Below, in pieces: positions 24,687 to 32,151 of a DNA stretch of 64,000 bases (the first letter of the stretch is position 1; each line of letters begins with the position of its first letter). Both the position numbers and the translations under genes were made by a program. The stretch lies in NCBI RefSeq assembly GCF_014203155.1, contig NZ_JACHIK010000001.1, forward strand, positions 248,001 to 312,000, read 5' to 3'. This DNA is from Shinella fusca (GTDB lineage: Bacteria > Pseudomonadota > Alphaproteobacteria > Rhizobiales > Rhizobiaceae). The notes beneath the pieces were generated by a model that searched no databases, had not been told where the DNA came from, and saw only the letters and a list, made by a program, of their open reading frames with translations.

Positions 24687-25628
24687 TTGTCGCGGCCGGA
24701 GACCCGTCCGTTGACGGCGGCAGCGCTCGGCGCGGCGGCCGACACGCCCCCACCGGCGCGGCAAGGCCGGTGGGTCCGCAGCGAAGAGGCCCGCGGCCTC
24801 GCCATGATCTCGCCGACCTTCCTCTACGCGCTTGCGCTGCTCCTCCTCCCGGTCCTCACCGTCCTCGCCTACAGCTTCTGGACCCAGGACTATCTCGACA
24901 TCGACCGCACCTTCACGCTGGAAAACTACCGGCAGGCCCTCACCGAGCCGATCTACCGCGACCTCTTCGTCCGCTCGCTCTGGATTTCGCTCGTCGTCAG
25001 CGTCGCCACCGTCGTCTTCTCCTATCCCATCGCCTGGTTCATCTCGTTCCACGGGGGCGTGCACCGCAACCTCTGGCTCTTCCTCGTCACCGTGCCCTGC
25101 TGGACGAGCTACCTGCTCCGCGTCATGTCGTGGAAGGTCATCCTCGGCTATGGCGGCGTGCTGAACACCGGCCTCATCTCGCTCGGCCTCATCGACGAGC
25201 CGGTGACCTCGCTCCTCTACAATTCCAACGCCGTCGTCATCACGCTGGTGCATAGCTGGGCGGCCTTCGCCATCCTGCCGATCTACGTCTCGCTGCAGAA
25301 GATCGACCGCACGCTGATCGAGGCGGCGCGCGACCTCGGCGACAGCCGCATGCGCGCCTTCTTCCGCGTCACGCTGCCGCTCTCCCTGCCCGGCGTCGTC
25401 TCGGCCTTCCTCATCGTGATGATCCCGACGGTCGGCGACTACGTCACGCCCCGCCTCGTCGGCGGCAAGGACGGCGTGATGATCGCAACCGCCATCCAGA
25501 CGCAGTTCGGCAAGGGCGCCAACTGGCCGCTGGGCGCGGCCCTTTCCGTCACGACCATGGTGCTCGTCTCGCTGGCCGCCGCCGTCGTCGTCTTCGCCCT
25601 CAAGTTCGCCGTGCGGAGGATCAGATGA
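24687..25628 (+). CDS. ABC transporter permease, PotB-like (spermidine/putrescine type)
   Basis: 313 residues if begun at the TTG at 24687. An in-frame stop at 24681 excludes any earlier start, and no good ribosome site is seen; the next ATG, 24804, starts right at the first helix (MISPTFLYALALLLLPVLTV). Six membrane helices are expected, and the cytoplasmic EAA loop is IEAARDLGDSRMRAFFRVTL, which docks on the ATPase. This is one of two permeases of a polyamine/quaternary-amine type (PAAT/Pot) importer. It overlaps the next permease by 4 nt (ATGA). Confidence 0.88.
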   Translation: MSRPETRPLTAAALGAAADTPPPARQGRWVRSEEARGLAMISPTFLYALALLLLPVLTVLAYSFWTQDYLDIDRTFTLENYRQALTEPIYRDLFVRSLWISLVVSVATVVFSYPIAWFISFHGGVHRNLWLFLVTVPCWTSYLLRVMSWKVILGYGGVLNTGLISLGLIDEPVTSLLYNSNAVVITLVHSWAAFAILPIYVSLQKIDRTLIEAARDLGDSRMRAFFRVTLPLSLPGVVSAFLIVMIPTVGDYVTPRLVGGKDGVMIATAIQTQFGKGANWPLGAALSVTTMVLVSLAAAVVVFALKFAVRRIR

Positions 25629-26449
25629 ACGCCCTCACGCAGCGCCTGCGCCTCATCCCGCTCCTGCCGGCCTATGTCGCGGTCTATTTCCTCTTCCTCT
25701 ACCTGCCGATCCTGCTGCTGCCGGTCTTCTCCTTCAACAACGCGGCGACGACCACCTTCCCGCTCGCCGGCTTCACGACGAAGTGGTACGCCTCGCTCGT
25801 CGGCAACACCGTCATGCTGGAGGCCGCGCGCAACAGCCTCGTCGTCGGCGTCACGGTATCGCTGCTCTCCACGCTCCTCGGCATCTGCGCGGCACGCGCC
25901 ATCACGCGCTACCGCTTCCGCGGCCAGAAGGCGGCCGCCGGCCTCATCATGGCCCCGCTCTTCCTGCCGGAGATCATCGTCGCCGTCTCGCTCCTGATGA
26001 TCGTGCTGGCGATGGGCCTCGAACTCTCGCTTCTCACCGTCATCCTCGGGCAGACGGTGTTCTGCGTGCCCTATGCCATGTCGGTGCTGGTTTCCGGCTT
26101 CGAGGGCTTCGACCGGAGCCTGGAGGAAGCCTCCTACGACCTCGGCGAGACCGCCTTGGGCACCTTCCGGCGCGTGACGCTGCCGGTCGTCGCCCCGGCC
26201 ATCGTCTCCAGCCTCCTCGTCTCCTTCACCATCTCGCTCGACGAGTTCATCCTCGCCTTCTTCCTCTCCGGCACAGAGCCGACGCTGCCGGTCTATATCT
26301 GGGGGCAGTTGCGCTTTGCCGCCAAGCTGCCGGGCGTGCTGGCGCTCGGCACCATCATGCTCGCCGCCTCCATCCTCATGCTCACCTTCGCCGAAATCCT
26401 GCGCCGCCGGGCCGAACGCCGCACGCAGATGGCGCTCATGCTGCCCTAG
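25625..26449 (+). CDS. ABC transporter permease, PotC-like
   Basis: 274 residues with about six hydrophobic helices, the first at LLPAYVAVYFLFLYLPILLL. The EAA motif is LEEASYDLGETALGTFRRVT. The phrase SFTISLDEFILAFFLSG followed by TLPVYIWGQLRF is characteristic of PotC proteins. It pairs with the upstream PotB-like protein to form the membrane channel of the importer. Starts in a 4-nt overlap with the upstream gene, and ends eight bases before the ATPase gene. Confidence 0.93.
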   Translation: MNALTQRLRLIPLLPAYVAVYFLFLYLPILLLPVFSFNNAATTTFPLAGFTTKWYASLVGNTVMLEAARNSLVVGVTVSLLSTLLGICAARAITRYRFRGQKAAAGLIMAPLFLPEIIVAVSLLMIVLAMGLELSLLTVILGQTVFCVPYAMSVLVSGFEGFDRSLEEASYDLGETALGTFRRVTLPVVAPAIVSSLLVSFTISLDEFILAFFLSGTEPTLPVYIWGQLRFAAKLPGVLALGTIMLAASILMLTFAEILRRRAERRTQMALMLP

Positions 26450-26457
26450 GAGCCGAC

Positions 26458-27567
26458 ATGCCCGAACGCCCGATGATCGAGATTGAGAACGTGTCTAAGT
26501 TCTACGGCATCTACAAGGCGCTGGACGACGTGTCGCTCTCCATCGCCGAGGGCGAGTTCTTCTCGCTGCTCGGCCCCTCGGGCTGCGGCAAGACCACGCT
26601 TTTGCGCTCCATCGCCGGCTTCGAGACGCCGACGCATGGCGAGATCTACATCGACGGCGCGCCCTCCCTCGCCCTGCCGCCGAACCGGCGGCCGACCAAC
26701 ATGGTCTTCCAGAGCTATGCCATCTTCCCGCATCTCGACGTGGCGGAAAACGTCGCCTACGGCCTCAAGCGCCTGAAGCTGACGCCGCAGGAAGAAAAGA
26801 AGCGCGTCGGCGACGCGCTCGACCAGGTGCGCCTTTCCGGCCTCGGCCAGCGCAAGGCGCACGAGCTCTCCGGCGGCCAGCGCCAGCGCGTGGCGCTCGC
26901 CCGCGCCCTCGTCATGCGTCCCAAGGTGCTGCTGCTCGACGAACCGCTCTCCGCCCTCGACAAGAAGCTGCGCGAGGAGATGCAGGTGGAGCTGCGCACG
27001 CTGCAGAAGGCCGTCGGCATCACCTTCATCCTCGTCACGCACGACCAGTACGAGGCGCTGGCGCTCTCCGACCGCATCGCGGTGATGTTCGGCGGGCGCA
27101 TCGCGCAGGTCGCCACCCCGAAGGAAATCTACCAGCACCCGCGCACCCGCAAGGTCGCCGACTTCCTCGGCGGCATGAACTTCCTCAAGGCCCGCGTGCT
27201 CGGCGAACAGGCCGGCGCCGTCTCGGTCGACGCGGCCCGCTTCGGCGCGGTGAGCCTTGCCAAGCCGCACGGCTTTTCCGCCAGCGACGGCCACGTCACG
27301 GTCGGCATCCGCCCGGAGCGGCTGCGGCTCCTGTGGGACGACGACCGCGCCCCGCACGAGCTTGCCGGCCGCATCGAGAACCGCGCTTACTTCGGCGAGG
27401 TCACGCATCTTACGGTCGGCATCGACGGGCTGGAAGAACCGCTCTCCATGGTCGAGACGAACAACTACGGCGCCGACGACCTGCCGATCGGCGCGGAGAT
27501 CCGGCTGGCATTCGACCCGGATGCCTTCGTGCTGCTGGCGGAGGATCCGCCGGTGTCGCGGGTGTAG
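26458..27567 (+). CDS. ABC transporter ATPase, PotA-like
   Basis: 369 residues. Nucleotide-binding subunit energising the PotBC-like channel. Walker A GPSGCGKTT at 39-47, Q-loop VFQSYAIFPHLDVAENVAYG, signature LSGGQRQRVALARAL, Walker B LLLDEPLSALDKK and the switch His in ILVTHDQYEALAL. The C-terminal TOBE/regulatory domain starts around IYQHPRTRKVADFLGGMNFL. The ATG at 26458 has an AGGAG site; a much longer in-frame extension is an artefact. Last gene of the permease-permease-ATPase unit; the matching binding protein is encoded across the repeat at 27.6 kb on the other strand. Confidence 0.94.
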   Translation: MPERPMIEIENVSKFYGIYKALDDVSLSIAEGEFFSLLGPSGCGKTTLLRSIAGFETPTHGEIYIDGAPSLALPPNRRPTNMVFQSYAIFPHLDVAENVAYGLKRLKLTPQEEKKRVGDALDQVRLSGLGQRKAHELSGGQRQRVALARALVMRPKVLLLDEPLSALDKKLREEMQVELRTLQKAVGITFILVTHDQYEALALSDRIAVMFGGRIAQVATPKEIYQHPRTRKVADFLGGMNFLKARVLGEQAGAVSVDAARFGAVSLAKPHGFSASDGHVTVGIRPERLRLLWDDDRAPHELAGRIENRAYFGEVTHLTVGIDGLEEPLSMVETNNYGADDLPIGAEIRLAFDPDAFVLLAEDPPVSRV

Positions 27568-27573
27568 AGGCAG

Positions 27574-27721
27574 CCCCTCATCCGGCCTGCCGGCCACCTT
27601 CTCCCCGCAAGCGGGGCGAAGGGACATTGCCGCACCGTTTTCCTCAACAATCTGGCAAGGCATCGCCACCGGCTCCTTCTCCCCGCTTGCGGGGAGAAGG
27701 TCGCGGCAGCGGGATGAGGGG
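27574..27721. repeat. 148-bp inverted-repeat element (RIME-like)
   Basis: The outer arms are complementary over about 35 bases: CCCCTCATCCGGCCTGCCG at 27574 matches, inverted, the run CGGCAGCGGGATGAGGGG ending at 27721. Each arm also contains its own hairpin, CCTTCTCCCCGC-AAG-CGGGGCGAAGG and CTTCTCCCCGCTTGCGGGGAGAAGG-like. It fills the whole gap between the convergent ATPase and binding-protein genes. Matches the general design of rhizobial intergenic mosaic elements; the family name is an inference. Confidence 0.8.
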
Positions 27722-27733
27722 CTTTCGCCCCCC

Positions 27734-28816
27734 TCAATACCCCGACTTGATCTTCTCGAACTCGGCGATCATCTTCTGCCGGAGCTCCGTCGGCATGGGC
27801 GACTGGAAGAGCGTGTTGGCGACGAAGGCGTCGACGTCGGCATAACCCTTGTCCTTGAGGATCTTCGGGTCGACGGCCGCCATGCCCTTGGCGTTGGAAT
27901 GGCCGTAGCCCCAGTTCTCGACCATGTAGGCGGCGACCGCGGGATCGGTGACGGCGTTGAGGTAGTCATAGGCAAGGCCCTCGCTGCCCTCCCCGCCCTT
28001 CAGCCGCACATAGCCGCAGACCCAGGTGGAAAGCCCCTCCTTGGTATCCTTCTTGATGGCGACCGGCTGGCCTTCTGCCTGAAGGGTCGTCGCCGTCTCG
28101 TTCCAGGCCCAGGCGAGGTCCACCTCGCCGCTCGCCATCGCCTGGCTGAGGTCGGTGTTGTCGGTCCAGTAGAGCCGCACGTTCTTGTGCACCTGGCGCA
28201 GGAAATCGGAGGCCTCCTTGAACTGCGCGTCCGTCAGCGTCGTCCAGTCCTTGACGCCGATGGCAAGGCTCGCCAGCGCATAGGCGTCGTCGACATTGTC
28301 GCCGATCGACACGCGGTCCTTGAACTTCGGATCGGCGAAGGCCTTCAGCGAGGCGATCTCCTCGGGCTTGACCGTGTCCGTGCGGTAGGTCAGCACCGTG
28401 TTGCCCCACTCGAAGGGAATGAACCAGGCGGTGCCGTCCGCCGAGGTCATCAGGTTCTTCATCTCCTTGAAGTTCGGCAAGACGTCGTTCCAGTTGGCGA
28501 GCTTGGCCGTGTCGAGCGGCTCCAGAAGACCCGCCTCGCGCCACTTCACGACACTCTGCGAACAGGGATGGGCGACGTCCGCCTTGAAGCCGGAGCGCAG
28601 CTTCTGGAAGGCCTCCTCCTCGTCGCCGAAGAAGGAGAAGTCCGGCGAGCCGCCGTGCTTTTCCGTATAGGCGGGGTGGAAGGCGGGGTCCTCGTAGCCG
28701 GACCAGTCGAACACCGTCAGCGTATCGGCGGCGAAGGCGGGAAGCGCGGTTCCGAGGGCAAGGGCGGCGGCGAAAACCGCCGTGATGGTATGTCTGGCCG
28801 TGTCTGCGTTCTTCAT
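27734..28816 (-). CDS. Periplasmic solute-binding protein, PotD-like
   Basis: 360 residues. Signal peptide MKNADTARHTITAVFAAALA with cleavage near ALPAFA-ADTL. The mature start TLTVFDWSGYEDPAFHPAYT is the usual beginning of polyamine/opine-type binding proteins. Trp/Tyr/Asp residues typical of binding cationic amines occur (VFDWSGYED, LRLYWTDNTD-like, DLAWAWNETAT). Start at 28816 is supported by GGAGA six bases upstream; the frame is open 28 codons earlier. It supplies the substrate to the importer encoded at 24.7-27.6 kb, but belongs to the methyltransferase-regulator unit, 28 nt after the regulator gene. Confidence 0.92.
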   Translation of the reverse strand: MKNADTARHTITAVFAAALALGTALPAFAADTLTVFDWSGYEDPAFHPAYTEKHGGSPDFSFFGDEEEAFQKLRSGFKADVAHPCSQSVVKWREAGLLEPLDTAKLANWNDVLPNFKEMKNLMTSADGTAWFIPFEWGNTVLTYRTDTVKPEEIASLKAFADPKFKDRVSIGDNVDDAYALASLAIGVKDWTTLTDAQFKEASDFLRQVHKNVRLYWTDNTDLSQAMASGEVDLAWAWNETATTLQAEGQPVAIKKDTKEGLSTWVCGYVRLKGGEGSEGLAYDYLNAVTDPAVAAYMVENWGYGHSNAKGMAAVDPKILKDKGYADVDAFVANTLFQSPMPTELRQKMIAEFEKIKSGY

Positions 28817-28844
28817 GCCATTCTCCTTCCCCGTTTCGGGTTCC

Positions 28845-29555
28845 CTATTGTGATCGTGGTCCCTGCAATGTGAGATGCTTCGGGAAGACCGTGGCGACAT
28901 GGGCGATCGCCGCCTCCAGCGCCTTCTCGCGCGTCGTGCCGTCGCCCATCATCAGGCGCAGCCACAGGCCTTCCAGCATGGCGCAGAGCGAAAGCGCCGT
29001 CGGCTCCGGCTCGAAGGCATAGCCGCCCTCCGCCTTGAGCGCCGCACAGAGCGAGATCACGGTCTCCTGGTACTTCACGTCCCGCGCGCCGCAGAGCGCC
29101 TGGTAGGTCGGCCGCGACTTCGCCTCGCCCCAGAAGGCGCACCAGGCGGCAAGCTTGCGCTTGGTGCAGATCTTGCGGTCAAAATCGGCATGGACGAGCG
29201 CCCACAGGCGGCCTGCCGCCTCCGGCCCCGCCTTCTCCAGCGCCGCGTTCCAGTGGTCCGCATATTCCTCGGCCATGAACTGCAGCGTGGCGATGAGCAG
29301 GTTTTCCTTGCTCTCGAAATGGAAGTTGACGATGCCGCGGGAGAGCCCGGCCCCGTCCGCGACATCGGCGAGGGTGGTGTCGGAATAGCCGCGCTTGGCG
29401 AGGGAATCGATGGTCGCCTCGATGAGCTGCTGCCGCCGCGTTTCCTTGGAGGCCTTGCGTCCCCGCTTCTCGCCGTCGCCCGAGCCCTGTTCAGCCGTGC
29501 CTGCCCGCATCTTCACCGTCACCTTGCCCTTGGGGTTCTTCAAAAGCACGGTCAT
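28845..29555 (-). CDS. TetR-family transcriptional regulator, BetI-like
   Basis: 236 residues. After a basic, variable N-terminus (about 1-35) comes a TetR DNA-binding domain: [20 protein letters not shown] then [20 protein letters not shown] and [19 protein letters not shown]. The string RRQQLIEAT and the pattern of the recognition helix recall BetI, the choline/betaine regulator. The C-terminal part ([20 protein letters not shown]) is also BetI-like. It is the natural candidate for binding the three palindromes of this cluster. Its ATG overlaps the methyltransferase stop by 4 nt, so it is cotranscribed with that gene from operator 3 and presumably autoregulated. Confidence 0.9.
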   Translation of the reverse strand: MTVLLKNPKGKVTVKMRAGTAEQGSGDGEKRGRKASKETRRQQLIEATIDSLAKRGYSDTTLADVADGAGLSRGIVNFHFESKENLLIATLQFMAEEYADHWNAALEKAGPEAAGRLWALVHADFDRKICTKRKLAAWCAFWGEAKSRPTYQALCGARDVKYQETVISLCAALKAEGGYAFEPEPTALSLCAMLEGLWLRLMMGDGTTREKALEAAIAHVATVFPKHLTLQGPRSQ

Positions 29556-30370
29556 GGGCGCATTCCCTCAGCCGGCTTGCTGGCGCGCAGATGAGCCGGA
29601 CAATGCTCTCCGCTGTCAAGGACCTTCTGCATGGCGGTCCAGGTGCGGATGTTCTTCTCGACATAGGCCGCGCCGACGGCCGCCACGGCCTCGGCCCGAA
29701 GCGGCCCCTCGAGGCGCTCCAGCTCGCCCCGCGCCACATCGCGGTACCAGGCGTTGCGGCTTTCCACGCGCCCGCCGGCAAAGCCCGCCGCGGCCATGGC
29801 CGCAAGATAGCGGGCGGGCGAGGCCATGCCGAAGCTGAGGCCCTCGGCGGCGACATAGTCCTTCATGTCCGCGCTCGGCTCGCCGTCATGGCCGATCAGC
29901 CAGTCGGAGGCGGCAAGGACGCCGCCCGGCTTCAGCACGCGGTAGAACTCGGCGAAAAGCGCCTCCTTGTCCGGCACATGGATCATCGCATCCTTGGAGA
30001 AGATAACGTCGAACTCGCCGTCGTCGAACGGCAGGCGCCCCGGCGGGCTCGAAACGAAGCGGGCGACGGAGGAAAGCCCCGCGGCCGCGGCGGCCGCCCT
30101 CGCCCTGTCGATCACCGGCTGCTCCACGTCATAGCCGACGATCTCGGCCGGCCCATGGGCGCGGGCGATATGCAGCGTGATGCCGCCGGCCCCGCAGCCG
30201 AAATCGAGAACGTGCCGGCCGGCGAGATCGACGCCGGAAAGCACCCGGTCGACCTCCTGCGGCCCGCCCGGCGAAAGATAGCCCTCGCCCCAGAGCACAC
30301 CGAGGAAGCGGATCGCCGCCTCGTCGTATTCCGGCTCCGCCGCCGCCCTGTCCCCGCTCGATGCCGCCAT
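29552..30370 (-). CDS. SAM-dependent methyltransferase, PMT-like
   Basis: 272 residues, class I fold. SAM motif [21 protein letters not shown], motif [17 protein letters not shown], and [15 protein letters not shown] then [19 protein letters not shown], which is typical of the phosphoethanolamine (PMT), sarcosine and tocopherol methyltransferase group. The early [19 protein letters not shown] resembles the FGEGFVSTGG segment of PMT. It therefore probably methylates a small amine, which is unexpected in a cluster whose other genes look catabolic. First gene of methyltransferase-regulator-binding protein, 88 bp from operator 3. No ribosome site is obvious. Confidence 0.8.
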   Translation of the reverse strand: MAASSGDRAAAEPEYDEAAIRFLGVLWGEGYLSPGGPQEVDRVLSGVDLAGRHVLDFGCGAGGITLHIARAHGPAEIVGYDVEQPVIDRARAAAAAAGLSSVARFVSSPPGRLPFDDGEFDVIFSKDAMIHVPDKEALFAEFYRVLKPGGVLAASDWLIGHDGEPSADMKDYVAAEGLSFGMASPARYLAAMAAAGFAGGRVESRNAWYRDVARGELERLEGPLRAEAVAAVGAAYVEKNIRTWTAMQKVLDSGEHCPAHLRASKPAEGMRP

Positions 30371-30457
30371 GGCCTTCCCGCGTTCACGACGCGCCCGGCC
30401 GGCGCGTTTTCATCGGCCGAAATTCTAGCGCATAATCAGGCGATTGCAAGATACTTG

Positions 30458-30473
30458 CTGAATGATCATTCAG
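30458..30473. promoter_or_regulatory. BetI-like operator 3 (perfect palindrome)
   Basis: CTGAATGATCATTCAG is a perfect 16-bp palindrome in the 161-bp divergent region between the methyltransferase and the first flavoprotein. On the plus strand it sits between TTGCTG (30455) and an AT-rich AATATAT, where binding would block RNA polymerase. Confidence 0.8.
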
Positions 30474-30531
30474 AATATATGGACAACATTTTGCTTTTGA
30501 TGCAGCTTTTAGAAACAAGGGAGACATCAAA

Positions 30532-32151
30532 ATGCAGAAGTACGATGCCCTGATCGTCGGCGGCGGCCATAACGGGCTGGTCACGGCCTGCTATCTCCAG
30601 CGCGCCGGCCTCAACGTCCTCGTCGTGGAAAAGAACGGCTGGGTCGGCGGCGCGGCGACCAGCCGCGAGCTGACGCCCGGCTTCCTCTATTCCAACTGCT
30701 CCTATGTCTGCTCCCTCTTCCGCCCGGAGATCATGCGCGATCTCGAACTGCCAAGGCACGGCCTCCAGGTCATCTCCTACGAGGGCGGCGCGGTGTTCAC
30801 CCGCGACGGCGACTATCTCGCCTCCTACCGCGACCATGACAGCCATCGCCGCGAATTCGCCCGCTATTCGAAGCGCGACGCCGAGGCCTACGAGCGCTAT
30901 GCCCGCGACGTGACGCGCCAGTGCCGCTTCATCCAGCCGCTCCTGATGCGAACCGCGCCGGACCCGTTCGGCTTCCGCCCGCGCGACATTTCCGAACTCC
31001 TGTACCTCGCAAAGAAATTCGGCGAATTCAGCCCGCACGAGATGGCCGAGACGCTGCGCTTCTGGACCATGTCGATTTCCGATTTCCTCGACGAATATTT
31101 CGAGACGGACGTCATCAAGGCCTATCTGGCGCTCTCGGGCATCATCGGCACCGCGCTCGGTCCCATGTCGCCCGGCACGGCCTATGTCCTCCTCCACCAT
31201 TATATGGGCGAGGTGGACGGCTCGGTCGGCGCCTGGGGCTATGCGCGCGGCGGCATGGGCGCGGTGACGCAAGCCCTCTCCCGCTCGTTCCTTGCCTCCG
31301 GCGGCACGATCCGCACCGATGCTGAAGTCGCGAAGGTCCTGACGCGCGGCGGGCGCGCCACCGGCGTCGTGCTGGCGAACGGCGACGAGCTGCGCGCCGG
31401 CCTCGTCGTCTCCAATGCCGACGTCAAGCGCACCTTCCTCAAGCTCGTCGACGAGGAGGCGCTTCCCGGCGACTTCGTCCATCGCGTGAAGCATTTCAAG
31501 ACGCGCGGCTCCTCCGGCAAGGTGAACATCGCGCTCGACAGCCTGCCGGAATTCCCGGCCCTCGGCGAAAACTCCACCTGCATGCGCGGCGACATGCATT
31601 TCACCGACAGCGTCGAGCGCATGGAGCGCGCCTATGACGACTGGAAGGCCGGGCGCTGGTCGGCCGACCCGTTCCTCGACATGATGATCCCGACCCTGCT
31701 CGACCCGACCATGACCTCGCCGGGCAAGCATTTCATGAGCTGCTTCGTGCAATATTGCCCGCCGAAGGTAGAGGGCCGCGACTGGACGGATGCCGACCGC
31801 GACGCCTTCGCCGAGACCGTCATCGGCCAGATATCCGATTATTCCCCCGGCTTCCGCGACCGTATCGTGCATATGGAGGTGCGAACGCCGCGCGAGATCG
31901 AGGCGGAGGTGGGCCTGACGGAAGGCAACATCTTCCAGGGCGAGCTCACCTTCGACCAGCTTCTCTTCAACCGGCCGGTGCCGGGCTATGCGCAATACCG
32001 CAGCCCCATCCACGGGCTCTACATGTGCGGCTCCTCCACCCATCCCGGCGGCGGGGTGATGGGCGCACCGGGCCGCAACGCCGCCGCCGAGATCCTGCGC
32101 GACCTCAAGCGTTCCTCCGGAGAGATGAGCAAGGCCCATGACGTCGTTTGA
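30532..32151 (+). CDS. FAD-dependent oxidoreductase, PYROXD2/phytoene-desaturase-like (1)
   Basis: 539 residues. N-terminal FAD Rossmann motif YDALIVGGGHNGLVTACYLQ, then VVEKNGWVGGAATSRELTPG, the usual continuation in the CrtI/amine-oxidase group. The C-terminus carries PIHGLYMCGSSTHPGGGVMG and APGRNAAAEIL, the FAD-closing motif of PYROXD2-like proteins. No signal peptide. It probably oxidises an amine C-N or C-C bond. A strong leader (GGGAGAC) precedes the ATG. Its end overlaps the next gene, a paralogue, by 14 nt, so they are translated together and may form a two-subunit enzyme (inference). Confidence 0.9.
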   Translation: MQKYDALIVGGGHNGLVTACYLQRAGLNVLVVEKNGWVGGAATSRELTPGFLYSNCSYVCSLFRPEIMRDLELPRHGLQVISYEGGAVFTRDGDYLASYRDHDSHRREFARYSKRDAEAYERYARDVTRQCRFIQPLLMRTAPDPFGFRPRDISELLYLAKKFGEFSPHEMAETLRFWTMSISDFLDEYFETDVIKAYLALSGIIGTALGPMSPGTAYVLLHHYMGEVDGSVGAWGYARGGMGAVTQALSRSFLASGGTIRTDAEVAKVLTRGGRATGVVLANGDELRAGLVVSNADVKRTFLKLVDEEALPGDFVHRVKHFKTRGSSGKVNIALDSLPEFPALGENSTCMRGDMHFTDSVERMERAYDDWKAGRWSADPFLDMMIPTLLDPTMTSPGKHFMSCFVQYCPPKVEGRDWTDADRDAFAETVIGQISDYSPGFRDRIVHMEVRTPREIEAEVGLTEGNIFQGELTFDQLLFNRPVPGYAQYRSPIHGLYMCGSSTHPGGGVMGAPGRNAAAEILRDLKRSSGEMSKAHDVV

